A DNA stretch of 50,553 nucleotides from Thermoplasmata archaeon. GTDB lineage: Archaea > Thermoplasmatota > Thermoplasmata > Lutacidiplasmatales > UBA184. Below are positions 38,654 through 46,838 of this stretch, in pieces. Under the pieces are notes generated by a model. The model searched no databases and was not told the origin of the DNA. It saw nothing but the letters and a program-made list of their open reading frames with translations. Made by a program: the position numbers and the translations under genes. The stretch covers positions 1-50,553 of the forward strand of contig JAKAYT010000007.1 in NCBI GenBank assembly GCA_021826685.1. The letters are read 5' to 3'. Each line of letters opens with the position of its first letter. Position 1 is the stretch's first letter.

Positions 38654-39030
38654 GGGATCGTGCTCTCCACTCCCTTCGTGAGCCGGTAGTACATCCACTT
38701 CCCGCGGCGTCGCCCCTCGACCACTCCCGACTCGACAAGGATTCCCATGTGATGGCTGACGGTCGCATGGCTCAGGCCCGTGACGGCTTGGATCTCGCAC
38801 GCGCACAGCTCGCCGCGTCGCTTGAGCAGCGAGACCGCGAGCAACCGATGCTCGTCCGCGAGAGATTTGATGCGACGCAGAGCCTCGTCGAATCCCTTCG
38901 ACCGGAGCATCGTGTCTCCCAGCGCGGCGTATTCGGGCAGGCAACAATCCGCATCCTCGCCGGTCAGTCGTTCCAGGCGCCTTCCGAGGGTGACATCGAC
39001 CTTCGCGGCGGCCATTGGGTCGATGGACAT
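38650..39030 (-). CDS. arsR: ArsR family arsenic-responsive repressor
   Basis: wHTH LLKRRGELCACEIQAVTGLSHATVSHHMGILVESGVVEGRRRGKWMYYRL; ELCAC resembles the ArsR metal-site ELCVC. Confidence 0.92.
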   Translation of the reverse strand: MSIDPMAAAKVDVTLGRRLERLTGEDADCCLPEYAALGDTMLRSKGFDEALRRIKSLADEHRLLAVSLLKRRGELCACEIQAVTGLSHATVSHHMGILVESGVVEGRRRGKWMYYRLTKGVESTIP

Positions 39031-39207
39031 CAACACGAATATATGTAGATGATTATCGACATGATGTTCTCGGTGCGACGTACGGCAGGCGAGTCGGCAA
39101 CGACTCGGTAGGCGGGCCCGGTCCCATCGCACGAAGCGGACGAAGGACGACCGCTTGGTACTCGCCCGGCGGAACGCCCATAACTCTCGAGACCTACGCC
39201 GTGCCGG

Positions 39208-40527
39208 ATGAGCGTCGAGTCGTCCTTGATCGGGATGCTCTTCATCGTCTTCCTCCTCGCGAAGGGCCTCGGATGGCTCTGCGAGAGGTTCCATCTCCCG
39301 AGCTCGGTCGGGGCGATACTCGCGGGCGTGATCATCACGAACCTGGTGATCGGGCCCTTCAGCTTCGCGGACTGGCTGGGAATCAATCTCTTCTCGTCGG
39401 GCGACCAGTTCAACCTGACCGCTCTCGAGGTCTTCTTCTACCTTGGTCTGATCTTCCTCGTTTTCACGATCGGTCTGCGAGTGGGGCCGGCGGCCGTGCG
39501 CGCGGTCGCGCGGAGAGGATTCGAGGTCGCCCTCGTGGGCGTCGCCGTCCCGGTCCTTCTAGGGATCGGCTTCCTCCTGATCTTCATTGGAGATTCGAGA
39601 GTCTACTCGATTCTGTTCCTCAGCTCGGCCCTCGCGGCGAGCTCGCTGGGGATCGTGACTCTGCTCGTACACGAGCAGGGCCTCGTCGGGGAAGCGGAGG
39701 GGCACCTCCTCTTGACCGCGGCCTTCTTCGAGGACGTGATCGCGTTCCTCCTCCTCGCGATCCTGATCGCCCTCGCGGACTACGGTTCGCCCGCCGACCC
39801 GCGCTTTCTCGCCCAGGTCGGGCTCGTCCTGGCCTTCGCGGTCGCCTTCGTTGTGGGGTTCCTCGTGTTCGGCGAACGAATCGGGCGCGCCGGGGGGGCC
39901 GCGGCGCGCCGGTTCGCCGCCGCTCTCCAGCTTAAGAATTGGTCGAAGCCGGACGGATCTCCGACCGACCGCGCGAAAGGCGGGATGTTGGGGGTTGCCC
40001 TCCTGGTCTGTTTGGGAGCCGGATACCTCGCCTCGTCCTTCGAACTCGCGGCGATCCTCGGCACGTTCTTCGCCGGCATGACGATGTCCGGAGTCGCCGT
40101 GCGCTACGGAACGGACCGCGCGTTCGACGCGTTGAACGCGCTCTTCGTCCCCTTCTTCTTCGTGTTCATCGGCCTCTTTTTGAACGGGTCTCTCCTCGCC
40201 CCGGTATGGCTACTGGCGGTCGAGATCACCGTGATCGCGGTCGTCGGTAAGATTCTCGCCGGTCTCGCGCATACACGTTCCCTGGGGCGCTGGGGCGCAC
40301 TGCGCGTCGGGACAGCCTTGACGTCGCGCGGGGAGGTCGGGATCGTCATCGCCATCGCCGCGACCAGCTCGGTGGGCGTAGGCGCGATATCGAACAGCTA
40401 TGCGAGTGCCATCATCGTGATGGCGATCGCCACCACGATCATTGGACCGGCCTTGTTCTTCCGAGTCCATCGTTCTCCCGCCCGCGCGCGCGCCCCAGAG
40501 ATGGCGCCGCCCTCCCCGAACCCGTAG
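39208..40527 (+). CDS. Cation:proton antiporter (CPA2/KefB type)
   Basis: LARGELY hydrophobic; GWLCERFHLPSSVGAILAGVIITNLVIGPF, FELAAILGTFFAGMTMSG, GTALTSRGEVGIVIAIAA. Confidence 0.9.
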   Translation: MSVESSLIGMLFIVFLLAKGLGWLCERFHLPSSVGAILAGVIITNLVIGPFSFADWLGINLFSSGDQFNLTALEVFFYLGLIFLVFTIGLRVGPAAVRAVARRGFEVALVGVAVPVLLGIGFLLIFIGDSRVYSILFLSSALAASSLGIVTLLVHEQGLVGEAEGHLLLTAAFFEDVIAFLLLAILIALADYGSPADPRFLAQVGLVLAFAVAFVVGFLVFGERIGRAGGAAARRFAAALQLKNWSKPDGSPTDRAKGGMLGVALLVCLGAGYLASSFELAAILGTFFAGMTMSGVAVRYGTDRAFDALNALFVPFFFVFIGLFLNGSLLAPVWLLAVEITVIAVVGKILAGLAHTRSLGRWGALRVGTALTSRGEVGIVIAIAATSSVGVGAISNSYASAIIVMAIATTIIGPALFFRVHRSPARARAPEMAPPSPNP

Positions 40528-40612
40528 GGAGCGAAACCTCGCTCCGCCTGCGTCTTCGGGGGTCTCCCGAACCTTGATGTAATCCGATTCGACTAGCGGT
40601 GGAGGCGGAGTT

Positions 40613-41008
40613 ATGGGCGATGCACAGCCGCCAGCGGAGGAATCCGCCGAGAGCCCCCCGACCACCGACGGAACCCGACTCGCCGAGCGCATCGCGAGCG
40701 AGCTCGAACTGCTGTCCCGTAATGTCGACCTCCTCGAGCGGCTCGCGAACAATCCCCCGATGGGGATCATTCGACTCAGCGAAGCGATGCAACTTCCGAT
40801 CCACAAGGTCCGCTATTCGCTCCACCTGCTCGAGCGTGAGGGGGTGATCCAACCGTCGGCCGATGGCGCCGTCGTCACGGACATGACGGCGGAGTACTGG
40901 TCCTCCCTCGACCGGCACCTCGAGAAGATGAGCTCTCAGATCCAGCTGCTCAAGTCGCGGGCGGCCGAACATCGAGCCCAGCCCCCTCCGCGCCGGAAAG
41001 GCTATTAG
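40613..41008 (+). CDS. Predicted winged-helix protein
   Basis: MGIIRLSEAMQLPIHKVRYSLHLLEREGVIQPSADGAVVTDMTAEYW. Confidence 0.65.
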   Translation: MGDAQPPAEESAESPPTTDGTRLAERIASELELLSRNVDLLERLANNPPMGIIRLSEAMQLPIHKVRYSLHLLEREGVIQPSADGAVVTDMTAEYWSSLDRHLEKMSSQIQLLKSRAAEHRAQPPPRRKGY

Positions 41009-41034
41009 TGGGATGCCGGCTCCGCGCCCTCGGT

Positions 41035-41139
41035 GCCGCCGTAGCTCAGTGGTAGAGCGATCGGCTGTTAACCGAAAGGTCAGCGGTTCGAAAGGCGGGC
41101 CCGATCTCGCGAGCCCGCCCCAAATCCCGCTCGGCGGCG
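41035..41139 (+). tRNA. tRNA-Asn(GTT) with putative T-loop intron
   Basis: GCCGCCG TA GCTC AGTGGTA GAGC, anticodon loop CTGTTAA, T-stem AGCGG/CCGCT, acceptor CGGCGGC; 33 extra nt in the T-loop. Confidence 0.88.
41093..41125 (+). other. Putative 33-nt tRNA intron, position 59/60
   Basis: Fold: AGCGG|TTCG|AAA|GGCGGGC...GCCCGCC|CCAA|ATC|CCGCT: 4-nt central helix (3 of 4 pairs) with two 3-nt bulges. Cutting after base 2 of each bulge leaves a 7-nt T-loop TTCGAAC. Confidence 0.72.
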
Positions 41140-41160
41140 CCTTTGGTCGATCCCTTGTAC

Positions 41161-41236
41161 GGGCCCGTAGCTCAGTCCGGTCCAGAGCGACCGGCTCATA
41201 ACCGGTTGGTCGACGGTTCAAATCCGTCCGGGCCCA
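41161..41236 (+). tRNA. tRNA with CAT anticodon (elongator Met, or tRNA-Ile2)
   Basis: GGGCCCG TA GCTC...GAGC, anticodon arm ACCGG-CTCATAA-CCGGT, T-arm GACGG-TTCAAAT-CCGTC, CGGGCCC A. Confidence 0.94.
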
Positions 41237-41404
41237 GTTCGCGGATGTGTCCCGAGATCGTGCGGCGTCGAGCGGCTCCACGCTGGTGGGCTCGACGGAA
41301 TCGAGCGGGCGGCTTCGGGAGGTTCCGCGACGGGGTGGCAACGTTTACCATGATGCAAGGAGTTTTGGTCCGAGCACGTCCGGGTGCGCGAGGGTGAATT
41401 TGCG

Positions 41405-41842
41405 ATGGATCTGCAGACGGTCGAGGTAACGTTGACCCGAAAGGATGGCTATCGATTCGAGGTGGATTGGGGGATCGAAGGGGCGCCGGGGGGTGTCCTG
41501 GACGAGGCGCCGCCGCTCGGGGCCGGCGCCGGACCCAATCCCTCCCGTTTGGTCGCGTCGGCGGTCGCCCACTGCCTCTCCTCGAGTCTGCTTTTCTGCC
41601 TAGCCAAGTCCCACGCCTCGGCCGACTCGGTGCGCGCGGTGGCGCGCGCGGAAATCCAGCGGAACGAACGGGGGCGCTGGCGGCTGAGCCGCATCCGGGT
41701 GGAGTTGGATCCCGGCGTTCCGACGGCCAACTCGCCGGAGCTCGAACGTTGCAAAGGTCTCTTCGAGGACTTCTGCATCGTCACCGAGAGCATTCGTCAC
41801 GGGATCCCAGTAGATGTAAGTTGGAAGGCCTCGCCACCCTGA
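41405..41842 (+). CDS. OsmC family protein
   Basis: PPLGAGAGPNPSRLVASAVAHCLSSSLLFCLAKS, FCIVTESIRHGIPVDVSW. Confidence 0.85.
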   Translation: MDLQTVEVTLTRKDGYRFEVDWGIEGAPGGVLDEAPPLGAGAGPNPSRLVASAVAHCLSSSLLFCLAKSHASADSVRAVARAEIQRNERGRWRLSRIRVELDPGVPTANSPELERCKGLFEDFCIVTESIRHGIPVDVSWKASPP

Positions 41843-42189
41843 TCCTCCTCGCTGCCGGGTCATCAACGCCCTTCGCCGCCCCGGGCACGCAGAGCTTCCA
41901 CGAATCCGGGGGGGCGGCCCAGTGCCCCGTGGACTAGTGCACCGCCATCCGGTCCAGCGAAGACCTCGGCGTCCTGGCGATCTCGTGAGCCTGCTCGGCC
42001 CGGGCGGCCGCTGCTGTGACTACTCGCGCGCGGCGCTCCTCCTCCGCCAGGATCGCGGCGATCGGAACCCCGGTCCGTTCCTCCCGTCGCTCCGCTTCTG
42101 GGAGTCGCCCTCCCTGGGGTTTCGGGCTCCATCCGAAGCCGAGCGAGCGCACCCTGTCCGCGAGGGGAGTGCGGCCGGACAACCCTCGC

Positions 42190-42432
42190 TCAGCGGCGGG
42201 CGACGCTCCGGCTCTGCACCGTTTCCTCGAGCGTGCTCGCTCGGCGGCCCGGCGAGCTACGTCGGGCATGGGTCGCGGGCTGGATCCACAGCGACGAGCC
42301 ATGCGGTATCGTCTCGAGCTCTTGACCGTCCACCCACCCCAGCTCGCGCACCTGGCGGGGTGGGACCGACAGTACCCAACGATAGTACACCGTTCCTTCG
42401 TACACCCGGTTGACGACCTTGCGTAGCCGCAT
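42190..42432 (-). CDS. AbrB/SpoVT-like DNA-binding protein
   Basis: MRLRKVVNRVYEGTVYYRWVLSVPPRQVRELGWVDGQELETIPHGSSLWIQP. Confidence 0.65.
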   Translation of the reverse strand: MRLRKVVNRVYEGTVYYRWVLSVPPRQVRELGWVDGQELETIPHGSSLWIQPATHARRSSPGRRASTLEETVQSRSVARR

Positions 42433-42513
42433 CGGATTTCGGCTCCCCTCCGGGAGATGGAGCCGTGTATATTAGTACTCTAAATCTGGGCGCGGATTAA
42501 TAGCCATCCCCGG

Positions 42514-43647
42514 ATGGGCCGTCCGATGATTCCGAACTACCCGGAATCTACGCGGCGCGCCTTCGCGCGGAACGTCCTCGAGAACACGCTCCGCATGAAT
42601 CGGGGCGAGAACCTCATGATCGAGACGTGGAGCGCCACGCTCCCCTGGGCGGAGAGTTTCGAACTCGAGGCGCGCATTCTCGGGGCGCGGCCGCTCCTCC
42701 TCGTCGAGGACGAAGCCACGTTCTGGTCCGCGGTCGAGAACGCGCCGGCCGCACAGGTGGCCCGCGTCGGGAGTCACGAGTGGGCCGCATTGAAGGCGTC
42801 GGATGCCCACATGTTCTTTTGGGGGCCCTACGACACGGTCCGGGAGCAGTCGCTGCCCGACTCGGTGGTCGCTCAGATCGATGCCGCGGATCACGAGTGG
42901 TTCCGCCTCGTGGCGAAGCACGGTATCCGGTGCGCGCGTTGGGACCTCGGTCGGACCAACGAGGCTACGGCCCGGGAGTACGGGGTGGATGTCGACGCAT
43001 GGCGACGCGAGCTCGTGGACGCGGCGCTGGTCGATCCTCACACCCTCCGGCGGGACGGACGGCGGATCGCGCAGGGGCTCCGCCGCGGGAAGGAGGTACG
43101 GATTACGCATCCCAACGGCACGGACCTCACGCTGCACCTGGCCGGGCGCTCCCCACGGATCGACGACGGAGTGATCGACGCGGACGACCTCCGCACGGGG
43201 AACGTGGTTGCGGTGGTTCCGAGCGGCGTGACGGCGGTTACCGTGGACGAGCACTACGCCGAAGGATCCTATGTGGGGGACTCGACCGGCGTGATGTTCT
43301 ACCGGATGGAGCCAACGGCGCTACCGGCGGGAACGTGGACATTCCGACGCGGAAGGCTCGTCCAGTACGGGTTCCGGACCAAGGCAGAAGCGTTCGAGCG
43401 CGCCTACCCCCGACTCGGTCCGGGAAAGGATCGGCCCGGTCTCCTGTCCGTAGGGTTGAACCCGAAGCTCTCGCTGAGCCCGCTCCTGTTCGATCAGGGC
43501 CGTGGGACGATCGCTTTGACGATCGGGCGCGACGCCCATCAGGGCGGAAAGACCCGGACCCCCCACTTCACCGCGTACCAGCTGCTCCACGGAGCGACGA
43601 TGACGATCGACGGCGAGACTCTTGTCGAGGCCGGAGATATCCGCTGA
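42514..43647 (+). CDS. M29-type (leucyl) aminopeptidase-like protein
   Basis: ARNVLENTLRMNRGENLMIETWSATLPWAESFELEARILGARPLLL; GKEVRITHPNGTDLTLHLAGR; VPSGVTAVTVDEHYAEG. Confidence 0.75.
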   Translation: MGRPMIPNYPESTRRAFARNVLENTLRMNRGENLMIETWSATLPWAESFELEARILGARPLLLVEDEATFWSAVENAPAAQVARVGSHEWAALKASDAHMFFWGPYDTVREQSLPDSVVAQIDAADHEWFRLVAKHGIRCARWDLGRTNEATAREYGVDVDAWRRELVDAALVDPHTLRRDGRRIAQGLRRGKEVRITHPNGTDLTLHLAGRSPRIDDGVIDADDLRTGNVVAVVPSGVTAVTVDEHYAEGSYVGDSTGVMFYRMEPTALPAGTWTFRRGRLVQYGFRTKAEAFERAYPRLGPGKDRPGLLSVGLNPKLSLSPLLFDQGRGTIALTIGRDAHQGGKTRTPHFTAYQLLHGATMTIDGETLVEAGDIR

Positions 43648-44026
43648 TCCGGAGGCCGGCCGGCACCGGCGGTCTACTTCTTCGCGACGAGCGGCCCCCT
43701 CCCGGACCCTGGCCGCCATCCCGAGCGGCGGGTGGCGCGCGATGCGGTTCCGGCGTCTCACCCACTAGTCGCCCCGCTTCCTCTCAAAAGCGAGGATCAT
43801 CCCGTTCTCCCCGCACGGCGTCGCCCAGATCGAGCGCCGGCGCGAGTGCGCGTTCCCATGCGCTTCGGCTCCGATAGAAACGCCCCTACCGTCTCGCCCG
43901 GAGCGTCGAACTCGCTACCGGTATCCTCGATGTGCACGATGGCTCGTCGTTCAAGGTTCGGAAGGAAATCGGCGCATGTGGCCCGGCCGGAGCCGGGAAA
44001 GGGTTGGTCGGGAGCGAATTGCTCGA

Positions 44027-44440
44027 TCAGTGGGCGCCGCAGCCGTCGGCTCCACAGCCGCAACCGTCGGCTCCCTCGTCGGGAGCGGGGGCCCGCAGCG
44101 TGGATAGCTTCGGTGCGTGGATCTTGAACCCGGTCGCGTCGAGGCCTTCCATGAAGTCGATCGACCCTCCCTCGAGGAGCTCGGCGCTGAGGTCATCGAC
44201 CAACAGGGAGAAGCCGTCCACCTTGACCACCTGGTCACCGGGGCGCTGGCGGTCGAACGCCATCCCGAACCGGGGCCCGCTGCCGCTGCCGCAACCGCAG
44301 CCTCCGCCGCCGCTGCCACAGCCGCATCCGCCGCCCGACTCTTCGAGATAGACCCGCACTCCCGTGCCGGGGGTCTGGCTCTGGATCAGCTCCCGAACCT
44401 GGGCTCGCGCTTCCTTCGTTACGTCCACCTGTAAACTCAT
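44027..44440 (-). CDS. HesB/IscA-like protein with Gly/Cys-rich insertion and Cys-rich tail
   Basis: VTKEARAQVRELIQSQ...GVRVYLEESGGGCGCGSGGGGCGCGSGSGPRFGMAFDRQRPGD...TGFKIHAP...DGCGCGADGCGAH. Confidence 0.82.
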   Translation of the reverse strand: MSLQVDVTKEARAQVRELIQSQTPGTGVRVYLEESGGGCGCGSGGGGCGCGSGSGPRFGMAFDRQRPGDQVVKVDGFSLLVDDLSAELLEGGSIDFMEGLDATGFKIHAPKLSTLRAPAPDEGADGCGCGADGCGAH

Positions 44441-44535
44441 GCGTTCGGGGCCCTCCTCGTGTACCCCTCGCAGTACACCCGGTCCGTTCTATTTAAGCCT
44501 CAGGGAGGAAGCGCTCGTCCCGGCGCCCCCCGTCC

Positions 44536-44865
44536 CTAGGCGCTGAACGACTTCCCGCACGAACACGTCTCCTTCGCGTTCGGGTTGTAGATCTTGAACC
44601 CGGACTCTTCGAGACTCATCAGGAAGTCGACCCTAACGCCGTCCAGGAGGGGCGCGCTCGCCTTGTCCACCACGACCTTGACCGTGCCTCCGTCGAAGGC
44701 GACCTCGTCGCCGGTTTCCTGGCGGTCGAAAGTCATACCGTAGCTGAGCCCGGAGCAGCCTCCGCCTTGGACGAACAGCCTGAGCGCGCTCCCGGGCTTG
44801 TTCTGGCGCTGCATCACCTTGAGGACCTGATCCTGCGCGGCCGGAGTCAACTCCACGTGCACCAT
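44536..44865 (-). CDS. IscA/ErpA-type iron-sulfur assembly protein
   Basis: LRLFVQGGGCSGLSYGMTFDRQETGDEV...ESGFKIYNPNAKETCSCGKSF. Confidence 0.94.
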   Translation of the reverse strand: MVHVELTPAAQDQVLKVMQRQNKPGSALRLFVQGGGCSGLSYGMTFDRQETGDEVAFDGGTVKVVVDKASAPLLDGVRVDFLMSLEESGFKIYNPNAKETCSCGKSFSA

Positions 44866-45001
44866 CGTTTCCACCGAGAGAACTAGGCCGGTAGGGGGAT
44901 AAAACGACTACGTTGGGCTCGCGCCATCTTGTTCCTCGGCGACGGCCACGCGGGAGGGTAGGCGCCGGCAGGGGTTTATCGTTCGGAGTCCTGGGGGGGC
45001 C

Positions 45002-45874
45002 ATGTGTCGGCTCTTGGGCCTACTCGGCTCGCCTCACCAGCCTCCGTACCACTGGCTCGTCCGGAGCGACCGGAGCCTTCTCTCGCTCTCCAACGTACGC
45101 GAGGAGGCGCGTCAGGGCGAGGGGTGGGGGATCGCCTGGTATGCGCCGAACCGTCAGGTCGCCCTCGTAAAGGGAATCGGTTGCGCGGCGGATCCCGGTG
45201 AGCGCGAAGCGTTCACGGCTGCCGCAGCGCGGGCCGAGCCGCCGCTCGTGCTGGGCCACCTGAGAAAGGCGTCGAATCCGAAGCGGCTCCCTCGCGAGCA
45301 ATTGTTGGGGCTGGCGAACAGCCAACCGTTCGCCTACGGGAGCACCCTCTTCGCCCACAACGGATCGATTCCGCTTCCCGACGCGACCCGAGCGCTCTGC
45401 GGGCCCTACGAGGCGGAGATCCGCGGCGTGAACGATAGCGAGGTCCTGTTCTACCTATTGCTGAACCACCTCGACTCGACTCCGGATCCGGCGCGCGCGT
45501 TCGCCGACACGGTCGCCGACCTCACGCATGTGTGGGATCGCGAGGGCCACCCAGGGAAGTACCCGTATGCCGGGCTGAACGTCCTGCTCGCCCTCGGCCC
45601 GCACGAGCTTTGGGCGTTCTGCCTCTACACGGGCGATCCGAAGTGCGGTCTACGCGACGAAACGACCCCGTACTATCAGATGACCTACGCCGGGGATTCG
45701 TCGCACGTCGTGATCGCGAGCGAGACCCTCGACACGGTCCGCAAGGACTGGAAGCCGCTGACGAACGGGAATTACCTCGTGGCGCAGGACGACCGAGGCA
45801 CGGTGCGGTTCCGAACGGGCGCCATCCCGCTCGCCCCCGCACTTCGGCCGGCTCTCGCTCTGCCCGCGGCGTAA
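45002..45874 (+). CDS. Class II glutamine amidotransferase (YafJ-like)
   Basis: MCRLLGLLGSP N-terminal Cys, GWGIAWY, LGHLRKAS, LFAHNGSI, NDSEVLFYLLL. Confidence 0.92.
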   Translation: MCRLLGLLGSPHQPPYHWLVRSDRSLLSLSNVREEARQGEGWGIAWYAPNRQVALVKGIGCAADPGEREAFTAAAARAEPPLVLGHLRKASNPKRLPREQLLGLANSQPFAYGSTLFAHNGSIPLPDATRALCGPYEAEIRGVNDSEVLFYLLLNHLDSTPDPARAFADTVADLTHVWDREGHPGKYPYAGLNVLLALGPHELWAFCLYTGDPKCGLRDETTPYYQMTYAGDSSHVVIASETLDTVRKDWKPLTNGNYLVAQDDRGTVRFRTGAIPLAPALRPALALPAA

Positions 45875-45895
45875 CCGGCGGCCGCGGCGGGCACG

Positions 45896-46783
45896 ATGGC
45901 CGCTTCGATGATCAGCGGGCCCGACCTCGGAGGAGGGTACCTCCATCAGCTCACGATGGACGCTCGCCGATCGCCGAACCTGTTCACCTATCACGCCCAG
46001 GCCGGCGGCCAGGACGCGGGAGGCCCGCCCCTGGGCTCTCTCGCGCCGCTCGACTTCCGTCACCCGAAGACCCCGTGCCCGTTCGGCGGACCGCGGTGCT
46101 GGGAACGGGAGTTCGAGCTGCCGAGCACGTTCCAGGCGCGCGTGCGGCAGGCCTACAATCGCTTCCGCTTCGTGCTCTCCGCACAGCTCGAACAGCTCTA
46201 CGCGAACCGGGCGCCGACGATCGAGAGCGCGCTGGTCGAGATCGCCTCCCGGCTCGGTGAGCCGAGCCCGACCGCGGAGAAGTTCTGGTACGTCGGGGGC
46301 TCGACGGCCGTGTGGCTGCAGGGGGTCGATATCGCACCGCGCGATATCGACCTGGGCGCGAACCGGGACGGGGTCGATCGGCTCGCCCAGTCCCTCGTCG
46401 AGTACTTGGTTGAACCGGTCGCCCCGACCCACTGGGGCAGCCGCTCCGTCTACGGGGCCCGAGCCTTCGTCGGAACGATGCAGGACGGCGCACGAGTGGA
46501 GTGGGGGGTCGACCGAAAGCCTCGGCCCGATGGAGGGGAGCCCGAATGGTCCGCGGACCCTCGCCAGGTCCGCCTGGAGACCGTGGACTTTCACGGACAC
46601 CGGTTCTTCGTCACCCGGCCCGAGTACGCGCTCGTCCGCGCGATCCAGCAGGAAGCGACCGAGCGGATCGAGAAGGTCTCGAGCGCAGTCCGCGCGCTCG
46701 GGCCGGACCGCGATCTCCTCGCGCGACTCGCCCAGCGCGCGCGCCTGAACGCGGCGGGACGCGAGGTGCTCGCGCAGCTGTGA
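45896..46783 (+). CDS. Protein with nucleotidyltransferase-like domain
   Basis: KFWYVGGSTAVWLQGVDIAPRDIDLGANRDGVDRLAQSL resembles the GGxAxxxxG...RxTxDID pattern of minimal NTases. Confidence 0.65.
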   Translation: MAASMISGPDLGGGYLHQLTMDARRSPNLFTYHAQAGGQDAGGPPLGSLAPLDFRHPKTPCPFGGPRCWEREFELPSTFQARVRQAYNRFRFVLSAQLEQLYANRAPTIESALVEIASRLGEPSPTAEKFWYVGGSTAVWLQGVDIAPRDIDLGANRDGVDRLAQSLVEYLVEPVAPTHWGSRSVYGARAFVGTMQDGARVEWGVDRKPRPDGGEPEWSADPRQVRLETVDFHGHRFFVTRPEYALVRAIQQEATERIEKVSSAVRALGPDRDLLARLAQRARLNAAGREVLAQL

Positions 46784-46838
46784 AGCGCGCTTCGCTTGGA
46801 AACCAAAGTTCTTTTGCCACCCTGCCGCGCCCTCGGCG

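Noticed and set aside
41094-41103. GGCGGGCCCG in the tRNA-Asn intron equals the 3' end of tRNA-Arg, considered as an att site
   Set aside because: Only 10 nt and part of the intron stem palindrome; most likely coincidence in GC-rich sequence
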